A stretch of 64,000 bases of DNA from Vespula vulgaris (taxonomy: Eukaryota; Arthropoda; Insecta; Hymenoptera; Vespidae), in assembly GCF_905475345.1 (NCBI RefSeq), contig NC_066596.1:3282001-3346000 (forward strand), written 5' to 3'. The translations under genes were made by a program, and so were the position numbers. Position 1 is the first letter of the stretch; every line of letters starts with the position of its first letter. The notes below the pieces were generated by a model. The model searched no databases. It worked only from the letters and a program-made list of their open reading frames with translations, and was not told where the DNA came from. Shown here piece after piece: positions 11,071 through 25,567 of the stretch.

Positions 11071-13301
11071 TCAACGAAGAGATCGAAGTTTCAGCCTTAA
11101 GACGAAATAGGCGACGACTCTTAGACCGAGTAAGAAACCAACAAGGGCGACAACGTCTACCCAATAAACGGTGTTCTCCATCGACATCTCCTCTAGAAAT
11201 TTTGTCGGGCTCTTGAAATGGCAGTATGCATCGGAACACTTTAGCTTTGCACGATTGTAGCCGTAAACGGATATCATGGCACCCTCGAAGCCATATCTGA
11301 TGTAACTCACGTAAGAAAGGAACCTTAGGTATGATGGTATCGCGTTAAAATTTACGAAGAAACCGGAGAATAGGACGATCGGAACCGACGATACCGGACC
11401 GATGAAAACCCCACTCTAAAAATAATCAAAAATCTTTTGTACCTTTGTATCTTTGTATCTCGATACGTTTCGATGTAAGATTACAAATAAAGCTTACCTC
11501 GACGCTCATTGCAGCACCTATTAACAAACCGATTGATTGTGATACCAATGACGTTAACACGCATATATTTAGATACATGAGAAACCTCTCAGTCTCCAAT
11601 GGTTGCGAAGTCATAAAGTAGACGATCATAACATAAGCTATGGAATAGATTATCTGTAAAATAAAAATAAAAAGATGGATGAATAAATAGGATGTACGTA
11701 ACGTTATCGACGATCGATTTTAATTAATTAATTAATTGTATTATATACCTGAAAGGGCAAGTCGGCTAGAGTTCTAGCAAAGTAGAAAGCTTTTAACGAG
11801 TACCAATAATTTAAATGTTCTCTCACGAACACTGCCATCTCTGTGGGAACTGAAATGATGATAGAAACATTGTAAGACAAAACAATACTTGGATGAGTTA
11901 TTAACCTGAGTAATTTTCTAACCAATCATGAATAATATTCAACTTACACGTGAGTATGGTAGGCATCATAGCAGTGAACATAAGAAACATCACCGTGAAG
12001 AAGACGCATCCGGCATTACTCATTACTTTCGAGGCCTCGTTACCGATGTCATAATAAATAGCACCGATGAGAAAACCAACGATTATGTGAGAAATCAGCC
12101 TTGTTCTCGTTAATGTCTGAAGATTCGAAAGAGAAAGAGAGAGAAAAAGAAAGAGATTAGTATTTCATCGAAGACAAAAGAAAAGAAAAGGAAAGAAAGA
12201 CAAGAGATTGAGACGAGTCTAACCATGTCTCTTAACTGCGAAAGGAAGGTTCTTTTAAGGAGAATCCAAAATTGCACCCATCCATTGGTCGGGAAGCCAA
12301 CTTTTTGCTCTATACTTTCGGCACTGTCGAGCAAAGAAGTCGTGCAAGAAATCGGCATATTGATGACCGTACCATCAGCGGCTGGTTTTGCAACACCATT
12401 TGGTATTAAGCTACCAGCTTCTGGTTTGGTTTGTTCTTGAGTAGGTGATTGCTTTGCGATATCGTTCGAAACCGTTTGACTCGCCGCTATCGCAGCTTGA
12501 TGATGTTGATAATTGTTGCATTTACCATTATTCACAGCCATTACCAATTTGTGAACGCACTCGCCGTGTTCCCCGCATGCAACTTCCATCACTAAAAAAA
12601 AAAAAAGAAAAGAAGGTTGTTTTCTCACTTGTTGTTTGCTTTCGTTATCGTTACCTCGTGATTAGAAACAGGTGTTATATTATCTAATTGTCTGATCTGT
12701 TATGTTATCTAATGTCTTGTACAAGTGAAATATAAATTAAAAGGAAATATTTTACCGTAATCTGCAGGATTATGATAACTTGGACAATCGAGACCCATCG
12801 ACGATAAAAATGGTACGAGACCACCTACGTTCCCTTGATATATACATTGCCCTTCGGCTAGTAAATACAAATGATCGAACATCTCGAACAGCCTTGCACT
12901 TGGCTGATGTATCGTACATATGATCGTTCTTCCTAAAATAAAAATATTCCCAGTTTTCATTCCTGATTTTTATTCAATGTCCATGCATTCTTAAACGTAT
13001 AAACATTTCGTATCTGATTGAATTTAATATTCATTCAGATATGATAAATTTTCTTCTCTGATATTTTTTTCTTTCTTTTTTTTTTACGAACCTCCTCGAC
13101 TCAAGGATTTGAGTAGATTCAAACATTGGAAGCAGGAGGAGCTGTCTAAGCCAGAAGTGGGCTCGTCAAAGAACATAACCGGAGGGTTATTGACGAGCTC
13201 CAAAGCAATTGACAGTCTCTTTCTTTGTCCGCCGCTAAGGTTATGAGTTTGAGTATTGCTGGCGTCGCTTAATCCAAGAGTCTCGATAATTTCTTCGATC
13301 T

Positions 13302-13332
<31 letters not shown>

Positions 13333-16001
13333 CTTTTAATACTACTTATAGAAGAAATTTACCAACAAAAACGACAAAGCAAAATGAATATTATCTTATG
13401 CGATAGTACAATAATGCGTCAATAATTATCGCTGATATCGAAATAAATTTTATCGACTTCCGAATACACATACATATACACGCGTGTATCCAAATGCTTA
13501 CTGTAATATCGTGATTGTAAGAAAAAAATGCTGCGTGTCTGTATTTTGAAAAAGATATATAATTTCTCAGAGATTTACGATTTATTATATAGAAAATTTC
13601 AGTCAGAAAGAAAGAAGGATGCATTGAAACAAGTATACTTTTGTATCGTAATAAGAAAACACGGTGAATACATTGTTAATCAAAGGAATTGGTGTTTAAA
13701 CTCGACAATGTCGCGAAAGTGAAAGCATGCGATACGCTACGTTTCTCCTTAAAACCACAACATTTAATTCACCTTACTCGTTCTCTTTCAAAAAGAATTA
13801 TTAATACATAGTGATCTTACCACAACTTTTTTTGCCGTTGCACTGATGTCTTTGCCTAATTTTAAATTCGCAGATACTGTCATGGCCTCGTGAACAGTCA
13901 AATGTGGAAGCAATCGATCATCCTGCATAATGTAACAAGACATCTTTCGAAATCTTCGAAGATTTCTATCCTTTCCATTTATCAATACCGATCCGCTCAG
14001 ATGAGACGTTCTAAAAATATATAATAAAAAGGAATCAATAATAAATAGATGAAAATTATATGTATATACATACATACACGTGTGTGTGTGTGTCTGTGTG
14101 TAATGTAAAATAAGAGGCAAAATTAAGGAAGTTGCTTGTTTCATTTCAAAGCAATATTATTCATTTATCTTTCATCGAACGATCTTCATCTAATACAATC
14201 ATATTGCGTGCATGTGTGCATGTTTGTATGTGCGTTTGTGTTTGTGTCAGCTGAGGTACTCGAGAGTAAAGATAAGCTTGTCAGTCAACACTAGAAGATG
14301 GTATTTTTATCAAACGACGAAGCATGGATATAAAGGGTTCTGCCCTTCGATAAATACGTTCTCATAATTGTCCGGCCAACCATGTAAGCCGTTTATCACA
14401 TTACGTTGCGTCCAGACAGAAGGTCATCGTCCTTCGCAAGGATCGAAGAAAATCTCGCTAAAGATTTTTTTTAACGGAGATAAAATCATGCTGCTTACTT
14501 GTAACCAGCCAGAACGTTCATCAGAGTACTCTTTCCAGCACCCGAAGGACCCATAATGGCCGTCAATTCGCCGGATCTGAATTTTCCGTTCACACATTTT
14601 AAAATCGTCTTGTAACCTGTAAAAAAGAAAACCATAAATAAACGATTTTTATATTTTTTATTGATAATCGATTTTTTATAAACGAATTTTTTTTATTATT
14701 GTTTTCCTTCTCATATATAAATTGTCTTTTTGTTGTTGTTATTATACGATAGGATCAACGATCTAAAAAGTTTCGAATTTATTATTCCAAAGTTTTCGAA
14801 CGAAACTCAAAACCGTAAAAATACTTTAACTTTCTTACTTCTTCTTCTTCTTTTTTTTTTAACTCAGTCCCTACTTTCAATACTTGCAATTTTTTTGCTT
14901 CGAGAAAGAGTAAAAGGATCCTCGTGAGGAAATAGTTTACAAGTCAAAGAGATGCCGCTTTGTGATCCTCGATAAAGAGATTAGAATTATGGTGATCGAA
15001 CAAATTCGATCATCCTTCAACTTCCGAGATCGATCCATCGAAAATCATGAAGTTCGGAAAAGGGAGGATATTTTTATTGCTGTATATTTCAAAATGATAA
15101 GGATCATATAATACCGTGTATATGTGTATATTAAAAATGTGTGTGTGTAAAACAAAAAAAAATATATTTTTGTATATACATAGTCAAATTTCTGGATGAC
15201 CTCTTTTACGACGAGTACGGTTGCACTCGGTAGTGTATCTGCGCCGAAACCGGAACCAGCCGGTACATTACTATCGATTCTTTCGGGCTAGGTCGTTCAC
15301 ATACGTTGGTCCAACGTAAAACCTATTCGAGTTATTCGCATCGTAAAATTTTCTCTTTTTATTTAACTCGATCTTAAGCCAAGATAATCGTCAATTAACA
15401 AGACGATGAGCAAGACAATAGTTTGGTATCATAGCGAATAATAATTTTTAATAAAACCTTTTTTGTTTTTGTTTTTTTATTCATTTCACGTATAGAATGA
15501 TAGTATCGTAAATTTTTCAACTCGAGATTTCTTCGACTATCGATGAAATAACAATCAACGATTATTATTCACTTAACGTAACTCGTTTTTCCATTTTTAA
15601 CTTTAAGATCGTAAATCTTAAACTCACGTAAATCTATCTTTCTCACTTATTGATGTAACAATAATTTTAAAAAATATAATTTTGCGAAATTACGATTTTC
15701 ACGATGATAATAATAGTTATTGATTATGAACGATAAAAAATATATTATTACCAACAGCAATATCGTTCATTTATTCTATCAAGACACATTGACTCAATTC
15801 AAAGTTATTGTAATTAATGGCCACAATTACTTTGATGAATTTAATAGAGCAATCATGGGGAAGAGAGCTATATATATAATGCTTTATACACGTAATTCCG
15901 ACACGTCCACTTTACAACGAAACAGATAAAACAATTACAACGAAATAAATAAATAAAAAAAAGAAAGAAAAAAAAAGGAAAAAAAGAAAAGAAAAAACAA
16001 G

Positions 16002-16048
<47 letters not shown>

Positions 16049-19000
16049 AAAAGGAAGAGAATGAGAGCGAGATAAATGTCGCCATAAAACGTGTACATTG
16101 TAATCATGAACGAAGAAAACTCTTTTGGAATGATCCTTTTACGACAAAGCACATTAAATGAATCATCTTGTCGTTGGACAAAAAAGAAAAAAAGAAAAAA
16201 GAAAGAAGATAAAAAAATGCAAATTAATTAGATTCAAACTTGTTTCTTGTTCGAACGTTAACGACTGCGTTGTCTCTTAAGTGCTAAGACTTTGATAAGA
16301 GAAAAAAAGAAAGAAAAAAAAAGAAAAAGAAAAAAAGAAACAAGGAAAAAACGAAAGAAACGAAAAAAAAATAGGGAGATATAAAGTCACCTCGTTTTCT
16401 GCCCTCGGAAACGCTGTAGGCAAGATTTTTAAACTCGACGTCGACCGGTGGCCTTTTTGGTAGATGCGTCAGTGAAACCGCCGGCCTTTTGTTTCCTTGT
16501 CCAGGACTGGCGCCGCTATGATTTGGAACTTTCCTTGCAAGCACTCCTCCGGTGCAAGCTGTGCCTGCAGACCCGTTTGATGTGACACCGTTGCAACTGC
16601 ACTGAAGATTGTTCTGCGAGCCTCTAAAAAGTGAACGAAGAGAGAAGAAATAGAAAAGAGTCAAATAAATTTCATCTGTGAATATATTTAAAAAATTAAC
16701 ATACATCATCAGCTTATATAGATCATCTAATACACGATCATTGAAACTTGAAACTTTTAAATATTTAAACAAAAATTTTTGCAGATATAAAATCAAGAAA
16801 TAAAAATTCGTTAATTTCGAATAAATAGATTTCCTTTCGCTTATCTCTGATCGTTGAAATCAAAGTATCATTTCGATCTATTATTAGAATTAAAATATTA
16901 TCGTTAATATGTTTTATTCGAGTGGACGATAGTATTAGATAATCCAACAAGATCGATAAACGTCATAGTAACGGATTTACGCACAAACGATAAGGGAAGT
17001 TACTTCGGGCCCTGAATAAGACAATGATCCCTATACGATGATATAAATTTATATTATCTCATGGATTTAATTTAATATCTAATAGATAAATGGTATATAA
17101 TTTTTATTTCCATATTTTCGACAATATGATCGAATTTGGCCAATAATATTTCTCACTTCATTCATTTACATTAACAATTGAAGCGAGAAAATATATATTG
17201 TGTTGTATGGTATATATATATATAACACCTCAAGTTCATTGAAGGCTAAATCCGTCAGTGAAATCGTCTGCTTATCTAATTCATGAGAAGATTTATTAGA
17301 ATTTATAGTTGCTTATAAATCTTCTTGATTTACGATGAAGTATAAATAAATTGTGATGAACTTTAGAATGATTTCTTTTTTAAATAAATTGAAATCTATA
17401 AAAACAAAAGAAGAAGCTCTCAAAGAAAAATATTATTACGGATGATGTTCTTGCTTCCGCCTGCACGATCTTTTAAATTTTTAGAATACATAGACAATGT
17501 AAATGATCTTATGCAATAGCATGGGCAGTCTCTGAGGAAATGAGTAGCATACAACGAATAATAACATTTTTGCTTGATAACGATTCGTGTTTATCTTCTT
17601 CATGAACCACGATTAAAACTTTAATATCTTCACTTTATACTTCTTACTTTATAAAAAGCATCTATTTTAAATGATAAAAAATTTGAGGTAATCCGACAAA
17701 GAAAAGGAAGAAAAATAAATGAAAATATTCAGTCATGTCATTAAAATTAAATGCATATCTTTCGTATGAGATTAAAAATGTTATATCACGTTGTAATTTT
17801 GTATCGTTTATATAAATGGATTTTTCATTATAATACAAGTACGATCGATTGCACAAAACGATCTCGACCGCCATTACCGAGCGAATTATATTATTACGAG
17901 GAAACGAGAAAAGTGATAGTTAATGAAGCCAATTCTGATACATTTTTTTCTTTCCTTCTTTCTTCTTTTTTTTTATTCTTTATTTCTTTTTTCTTTTTTC
18001 TTTTTTCTTTTGGTTTTTTCTTTTTAACTCGTTCGAGTAATTTTCTCATTGGGAAAAAACGATAAGGATGAAACATATTTTTTTATCTGCACGAAGATTC
18101 GATACACATCTACGATTTTTGATTTAAATTAAGATCAAAGGAAAAGAAGAAGAAAATTTTGCATTTTCAATAAATTCAAGAAAAAAAAGCATCTTCGATA
18201 TATAAATAAAATATAGAATTAATTCTCTTACATATACAATTATTGATCATCCATGACCGAGCTCACAAATGGAAAGTATAAATAATACTTTACAAAGCAT
18301 TGCTCGTCGAGTGCATTGATCGTAAATTACGATAGATTAACGACAACGTCGATTGGTAGTCTTTGATAAGTCGAAATGAAATTTAGTTGGCAAAGGTTAA
18401 CTAAGAGATTAATAATTGAAATCTCGGGATTGGTATCGTGTGAAAAGAATAAATGAAAAATTTAATCGTCCTCTCCAAAGGATTTGTAACAATTAGTTAT
18501 AACAATTTTATTTAACAACAAACATCGATAAAATGTAACGAACGTCGAGTTCTCTCCCATTTTCACACGAATTAATTCATTCATAAATATTATTAAAAAA
18601 AAAAAAAAGAAGACAAAATAATCGTTGCTAAAAATCGTACGATTATTCATCAGGATCGTATACCCGTGTTCTTGTGCAATGCCAAACAAGATAAAATAAT
18701 CGAGTTTCCTTGGCAAGCACAGAGGAGTCCAACAAGGAGTATTATAAGTATTAGTTTCGGATAGTGTGTCCATCAACGGGAAGGGGAATCGATCGAACCA
18801 TGGAGACCTTGAAATCCCTTTCGGACGTTTTCGAGGGAAAGGTTCGCGTGTCGGAAGGAGATCTTGGCTTGTCCTTCATTCATAGATTCTCTCAGAGGAT
18901 TGGATAAAGCGGATATTTGAAAACGATTCCACCCATCTAACCACCCACCTACCCACCCTCTACAACTCTCCCTGCTCATCTCCCTTTCCCTCTTTTCTAT

Positions 19001-20229
19001 CGTTTGTGAACTCTCTACTTCGACATATGAGATGGAAAAGAACAGAGAAAAACGTCGATGGAAAAGGGATATATAGCGAAAAGATATAAAAGAGTATTGT
19101 GTTCGCAGAAGATAGAAAAATTTCAACGATAGAAAATGGTATCTTTCTTAGGAATGAGTTTAGATAGAAATTTATTAAACGTTTGACCGGCGACATCCTT
19201 ACTCAGAATGATTTTTCTCTATTTCTTTCTTTTCTTTAACGGTTTCCTTTCGATTTACCAAAGAAACGTAGTACTTTAATCGTGAACATTAGAAGTGAAC
19301 ATAAGAAGCTTATAAAAGAAAACTTTTGCATGATAGGAATCTACCTTTAGTTCGTTTACAATAAAAATTCGACTGAACTAAAAGATAGGAGGACAAATTT
19401 AGAGGAAGAAAGAAAGAGAGAGAGAGAAGATACGTTTTTTCTCGAATAGCGAATGGAATTTAGGTCAAACGACATTCGATGAAGTAGGCATAGAACGCGA
19501 GCAGGGACCAAAAGGTATCCACACACACATCTATTTTCAATATGTCCAAGAAAAAGATCACAAATGTTAACATGGATCGATAGTATTTCGTCATCGTTTT
19601 AAATATCATTCTTTCTCTCGTTAACGTCGAACTCATTTTGTCGATGTGAAAGAAGTTCTAAATTTTTATTCTCTCTCTCTTTTTTTTTCTTTATAATAAC
19701 CTGACTAAATAATGTAGTAGTAATGACTCTCCTTAAAATGTTCAGAGTGAGAAGAATGACGTAAGGCAAATATGCTAAACCATTACTGGAGAAGTGCATC
19801 AATGAAGTTTTCAAACACGATGCATAGCTTGCATTACGATTCGAGTTCACCGGCATCTCGCCCACGCGTATTTACTTTGAAAAGCACCCTGGAGGTATTC
19901 GTATTGATACATCGTACGACATCGATACACTATATCGCTTACAAATTTGTATTTCTCTTGCAATCGTGGCAATTGAAAAAAAGAAAGAGGAAAAGAAAAA
20001 GAGAAAGAAAAGAGAGAGAAGACGAGTGACATGGAAGGGATGAAAGAGGGAAAAAAATAAAATCGACTCACCCAAGGACCGCATTATTGAGGTTCTCCAA
20101 GTGTAAAGATGGCGGTGGTGATCTGATTGTCACTTGATGACTTCCACCGGCAATAAATTGTACCTGCTCGTCGCCATTATATCTCGATCCACCTCCTCCA
20201 CTCAAACTGAGATTCTTCAAATCTGCCAT
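11071..20229 (-). CDS. ABC transporter subfamily G half transporter (ABCG1/ABCG4 type)
   Basis: Eleven coding exons (minus): 20229-20072, 16623-16391, 14616-14499, 14010-13821, 13299-13092, 12932-12756, 12591-12224, 12116-11948, 11849-11749, 11653-11498 and 11415-11071. All have AG/GT borders and the frame is continuous, giving 740 aa. Layout is ABCG-type, ATPase first: Walker A GPSGAGKST at 153-161, Q-loop YIMQDD with Gln199, signature LSGGQ at 254-258, Walker B VMFFDEP at 274-280, H-loop His311 (CTIHQPS). A Gln/Ala/Pro-rich linker (about 380-460) follows, then six predicted membrane helices from about 485. The last external loop keeps two Cys (KCSDAYCHF), as in ABCG1/ABCG4. Such proteins dimerise and export sterols or other lipids; the substrate here is unknown. 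The first 130 residues (MADLKNLSL..., Gly/Ser-rich) are the least conserved. The donor after exon 5 is GTTCGT. A 3' splice site just before the ATG implies an untranslated first exon upstream. Confidence 0.93.
16003..16051. repeat. (GAAA)n microsatellite in ABCG intron
   Basis: About eleven GAAA units inside the intron between coding exons 2 and 3 of the ABCG gene. The intron (14617-16390) is otherwise AT-rich with no other recognisable feature. Confidence 0.92.
16624..20071 (-). other. First coding intron of the ABCG gene
   Basis: A 3.4 kb intron, by far the longest of the coding introns of this gene. I saw poly-purine and poly-pyrimidine tracts and no convincing gene on either strand. A CpG-richer piece at 18780-18970 (with CCCACC repeats near 18940-18958) is not obviously coding. 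Long first introns often hold regulatory elements, but no specific one is shown. Confidence 0.5.
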
Positions 20230-21462
20230 AATCCGATTCTGCTAAAATTAGAGAGAAAATTAATAATTAAAACCTATTTTACTCGTTTCACGCAAGAAAT
20301 TCTATGTTTTTCTTAGAGATCATTGCTGAATGTTTGCAAATGATATTTTTGTCGAACGCATAATGAATAATTATCAATAACGTCACTAGATTTTTCGTAA
20401 TATTGACTATCGAACTATCTTGAATCTACAATAAATTTAATAACAAAACTTTCTTATCAATTAATTAGGTCAGAGTCTACGTTTTCACGTCTTTGTTAAA
20501 TGATCTTGACATTTGACCATTTGAAATTTTTAATACAATCGAGGACGTCGTTGAAAAATATATATTTTTAATGTGTTCGACGATTAACAAGAAAAGTCTT
20601 TAATTTAATAAAGAAAATTTTTAATAAAGAATTTAATAAAGATGTTAAATCTTTAATAACAATTTAATAAAGAATTCGTAAGAATTTCTATTTTCATGAA
20701 ATAGAGACGATTTAGTCGCGAGCGGAAGATTAGAAATAGAATTCAGGAAATATCGTACTATCGATTTACTATTGTTAGATGCGAGCTGTTAACGCGAATA
20801 TAACCACGAATTTATAACGATCTATGCGGCCTTATTGTAGTTAGATTAATTGGATATAAAAAAATGAAGTGAATGATTAATGAATATTATTATTAATCTT
20901 GACATATCCGAGCTGACAATCTTAGATTATTTTTCATTCATATAAACGTGAACATATTCTAGAACGAGTCTTTATGATTTACAAGAAGAAAGCCAAGAAA
21001 ATTGCAATCGTTTGGCTCAACACTGTGTTCCAATATAGTGTTTATTATATATATATATATATATATACACACAGCAGGTGCGAGTAAAAGAAAGAAAATT
21101 TAATTTCACTCAATTCGCATTCATTCTCAAAGTTTTGCTAGAGAACGGTGACGAAGATAATCGTTGGACTAATGCCAGAGAAGCTTGCACACCTTTTTTT
21201 TATCGTTCAAAAGGTAGAATCCTTTTTAGTATCATTTTTGTTACGATCGTTCTGCTTTGTCGATTTATCCAAATGCCATAAAACAAAACAACAATTTCCA
21301 TTTTTCGCAATGTTCTCGCTAAACTATTGAAAATGAAAAAAAAAAGTATTAAAAAAAGGAACAGATCAATATGTTGCACAATATCGATATCGATATTAAC
21401 GTGGATTTATGTAAATAAAATTGACATAAATTTGAATAAGATGCATCTTCCTTTCTTTTTTT

Positions 21463-21500
<38 letters not shown>

Positions 21501-22937
21501 CCTTCCTCTCTTTCTGAAAGGTTTCTTTTGATTAATTAAAAAAACTTTCACGTCGTCGATCATTACTCATTTCTTTGTAACAATGAAAGGGCAACGTGTT
21601 TGAAATCGATCGATTGATAGATCGATCGATTGATCGATCTTTCCTTGAAGATGAGTGCACATGTCGGGAATTGTACCTTTCAATAACGCACACGTGATAA
21701 GAATGATATGTGAATGCTACGTGAAATAAAGAAAGAAGACCCTGAGTTTGTTTTCATGACACAATAAAATTTTATCGATAGTTCAAGGTAAGATAATCTT
21801 GAATATTAATAATGAAAAAAATCAAAAGTTAAAAAATGTATATACATAAATTAGCATTAAACGTCATCTGTCATATTTCTATTATATCCCGAAATTAAAA
21901 GAAATAATAGTTGTATAAAAAAAATTTCTTTCTTTTTATCCTTTTGATCTTCTTTCATAAAGAAAGCTCCCATATTCTACTCGATGCAAATTGTCGAGTC
22001 AAGCTAATATACGCTAAAGTTACAACAAGGCAAATTACCGTAGCGGTTTATGAAAATTGACTTGCTCCAGAAATGCTTATCGCAATGATGATACAACATA
22101 TTTTATGGTGTAAAGTATCGTTGTGCCCATAGTACTTCGTAACTCGGATAATACTAAAAATATATAATAATAAATAATGATGATAATAATGATGTAAATA
22201 ATAATACAGTTGGAAAAAGAGAGTTGGAATTCGAAATCGATAATTTTCTTTTATTTTTGCAGACGAGTATATACGTCCGTACGCTCATGAGTCACTCGAT
22301 CATCTAACCTATGTAAGTGACCTCGATCGTAGAGTACAAACAGTTGGGCTTTTATTATCGGTGAAGCAAAAAACTACTACGAGGTTGACCTCTATGAACT
22401 CGTGTCTATTAGTTAAATCGACATGTATTGACAAAATGAGACATGACTTGGTACAAAATAAAAATATTCTATTTACGACAAAGTTTTTTGTTTCTCGTAC
22501 AAGGACATTTTTTCTTTCTTTTTTTTCTTTTTTTAATCTCTTCTCTTTTTCCATATTCCTTATTAATTACCATCAACAAATATCAAAATATTCCAACGAC
22601 GTTCGATGTCGTGGAAACAAAATTCTCTGTATTATTATTTTCGATTAATTATATATTATTAATTATTCCAATTAAGATTTGCTTTTGAAATTTTCCAAAT
22701 TATTACATATTTTCCATTAAAGAGACGTATAATTGACGGGTGCGTATATGAAGCCACGATATAATAATTAATAATATATATAATAAATAACCGTGTATGT
22801 ATGTATATACAAAATTTTAATATATCAAACGATTCACAGTCACAGTTAATAGAAAGGCGTAAATACTTCTCTTGCATACTAAACGTCATGAATACACACA
22901 TTTCAATTTGTAGCTACTCTTTGATATATATACACAC

Positions 22938-22986
<49 letters not shown>

Positions 22987-23010
22987 GAAAGAGAGAGAGA
23001 GAGAGAGAGA
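22938..23010. repeat. (AT)n followed by (GA)n compound microsatellite
   Basis: About 22 TA units run into CATAGAAA and then about 11 GA units. Confidence 0.93.
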
Positions 23011-25379
23011 ATGAAGGGGAAAGAGAACGGAAGAAGAGAGACGCCAAATGCTGGTTTGATTAATTCAGATTGGATTCGTTAACGGCAATAGAGAGATAAC
23101 GGGTGATATGCGTGCAAAACACGATCCTATTTATGATTTTATAGGCTCAACGATCGATCGGCTTCTTAGCTAAAGGAGTAAGACGAGAATCCGTTCATTC
23201 GAAGAATACATGTGAAAGAAAAGAAAAGAAACGAGAAAGAGAGAGAAAGATATCAAAGTACGCAGGCGCAACATTAATTCGCGCGTGTGCAATGTGCATT
23301 CGAACGAAGAAACAGCATGAGCATTGAATTTAATTAGAGATAGATCTTGGAAAGACGAACCTAATTTTCTACGTTTCAAATTAGATATATATTATATACA
23401 TGTATATATGTATATGTGCGTGTGTGCGCGCGCGCGATGTATGAACTTTCATTTTATCGCTCTTCTGTAATACTCTTATAAGATAATTACATTAGATTAA
23501 GTATGTATTATTGATTAAAAACTAATAGGAAATTACAATATCGTTTAAGAAATAATTTATCGACGTTACGAATAATGATGACGTATATTAAGAAAGAAAA
23601 TTTATCGTTCATGTTATCTGATCGTTTTTCTCTCTTTTTCTTTTTGCCTTTTCACAAAATACCATCAGGCAAAATTAATAAATACGTGCACGAACGTGTT
23701 ATTAAGAGACACGAATGAAACAAATGGAACTAATGAAGTTTATTTTTAGACAATAACGTTTTGAAAATTCTAACGTTTGATTAATTCAATAAATTATTTA
23801 GATTGATATAATGGAAAAAAACATCTGTGTACATTTAATTCCACTCTCGCACGCATCATTTTCAATGTTCGAAAAAAGAAAAGAAAAGAAAAAACGAAGA
23901 TTTTTGTCCAAAAACTTTGAAAGATGGTTCGGTCCAGAGACAAGAAAACTAGAAACAAGGACAACCATTATCAACGAAAAGCGTGCTTGTGAGCCTCGAC
24001 TCGCCACGACCTACATAGAGACCCAGGAGGTGCTTTCGATGCGTCTTGTGGGATTATTTTTAAAACAAAAAAAAGAAAAAGAAAGAAACAGAAGTAAAAA
24101 GAGAAAAGAATGGTACATAAGAAACACAACGGTACAATTTTACGATCGGAATTACACATCGATAAGAAAATAGTTACGTCGAACCTTTTTTATTATTTCT
24201 CGCATAAAATTCAACGAAAATGTTTCGACATATAAAGTCACTTTGATAACATTATCATGAAATTATTTTTGTAGCCGTCGTTATTCCGATATTAACTACA
24301 ACTCGTTGAATTTATCCTTTGCGTTCGTTAAGCCGTCGGATTTAGACTATCGATAACGTAATAATTTACTAAAATAATTCTGAATCCAATAACAATTAGA
24401 TATTTTTTATTCATCGGTCTTCAAAACAAGTCAAAAAATATAATGCACGTGTGCATACTCGTTCGTTCACTCGCAAAACAGCAAATTCATTTTGATCCGA
24501 TAATTATACTTTATCGTCGAGTATCACAAATAACGTTAGTCGAGGGAGATCATACTTATAAAGAACGTATTGTCCGAGGTCATGAGGATAAAGGGCGAAG
24601 AGTAAAAAATATTCCACTCACCGTAGAACGACGAGTTGATGCTGATGGGTTTGGTGTTTCTCCGTTATATCCGAATTCATAACCCACCGAAGAAAAATCG
24701 AAGCATCCTCGGGTTGTTCCTTTTTATTTGGATAATCCCTGCCGACGCAGTAGAAATCCTCCCGTTATTTATTTATTTTATTTTCTTCTTTCTCACGAAC
24801 AAACAAACGAGAAAAAAACTTCAACAAAAAAAGAACCAAAAAAAAAAAAAGAAAAAAGAAATGGACAAGCAGCGATCGAAGGAACACTAATTCGAACTAT
24901 CACTATAGCGACCGTGGATCCTTCTTTGGCAAAAGATCCTTTTGTTTCTCCGTTACCGATAACGCACCCCACGATTCATGACACTCTTTTTTCGCCCACT
25001 TTTCTAATCTTCCTCTTCTTTTTTTTATTATCTTTTTTTTTCTTTTTTTTTATCTTTTCTTTTTATTTATTTGCTTTTTTGTTTGTTTTTTTTTTTTTTC
25101 TGTCAAACACCCAGATAAAAAGGAAAAGCCCACCGAGTTTGCGTGGGCTTATCGGTTCAAGTACACAGGCACACTTAATATTTTGACGTAAAAATGTTTA
25201 TGACGGTAGAGTTTAATAAACAGGGATAAGAAATAGAGAATAAGAAAGAAAGAGATAGATAGATTGGTAGATAGATAGAGATAGATAGATGGAGAGACAG
25301 AGATAGAGAAAGAGAAAAAGAGAAAGAAAGAAAAAACAAAGAGAGAAAAAAAGGGACGCAAGGAGAGGCCGATCTAAAA

Positions 25380-25515
25380 GACGCACCACCAACACTCCGA
25401 GAGATCAGCTGTCGAGCTATGCACCACCGTTCGACTCTACCGTCGAAATGAGCCGACCTGTCCGCGTCGAAAGCCAGTAACGTCAACTCTCGCGGGAGCC
25501 AGGGCCCCACTCTTT
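25380..25515 (-). promoter_or_regulatory. CpG-richer patch, candidate 5' exon/promoter of the ABCG gene
   Basis: This block is much richer in GC and CpG than its surroundings and lies about 5 kb upstream of the first ABCG coding exon, whose own upstream splice acceptor demands another exon. On the minus strand it is followed by the purine-rich 25205-25360 tract. No initiator or donor was identified with certainty. The patch at 26990-27120 is an equally good candidate. Confidence 0.25.
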
Positions 25516-25527
25516 TACTCTTAGCGA

Positions 25528-25567
<40 letters not shown>

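Noticed and set aside
10540..11100. 186-codon plus-strand ORF beside the ABCG 3' end
   Set aside because: Made of Phe/Ser/Leu runs from pyrimidine repeats, and it overlaps the true last ABCG exon on the opposite strand.
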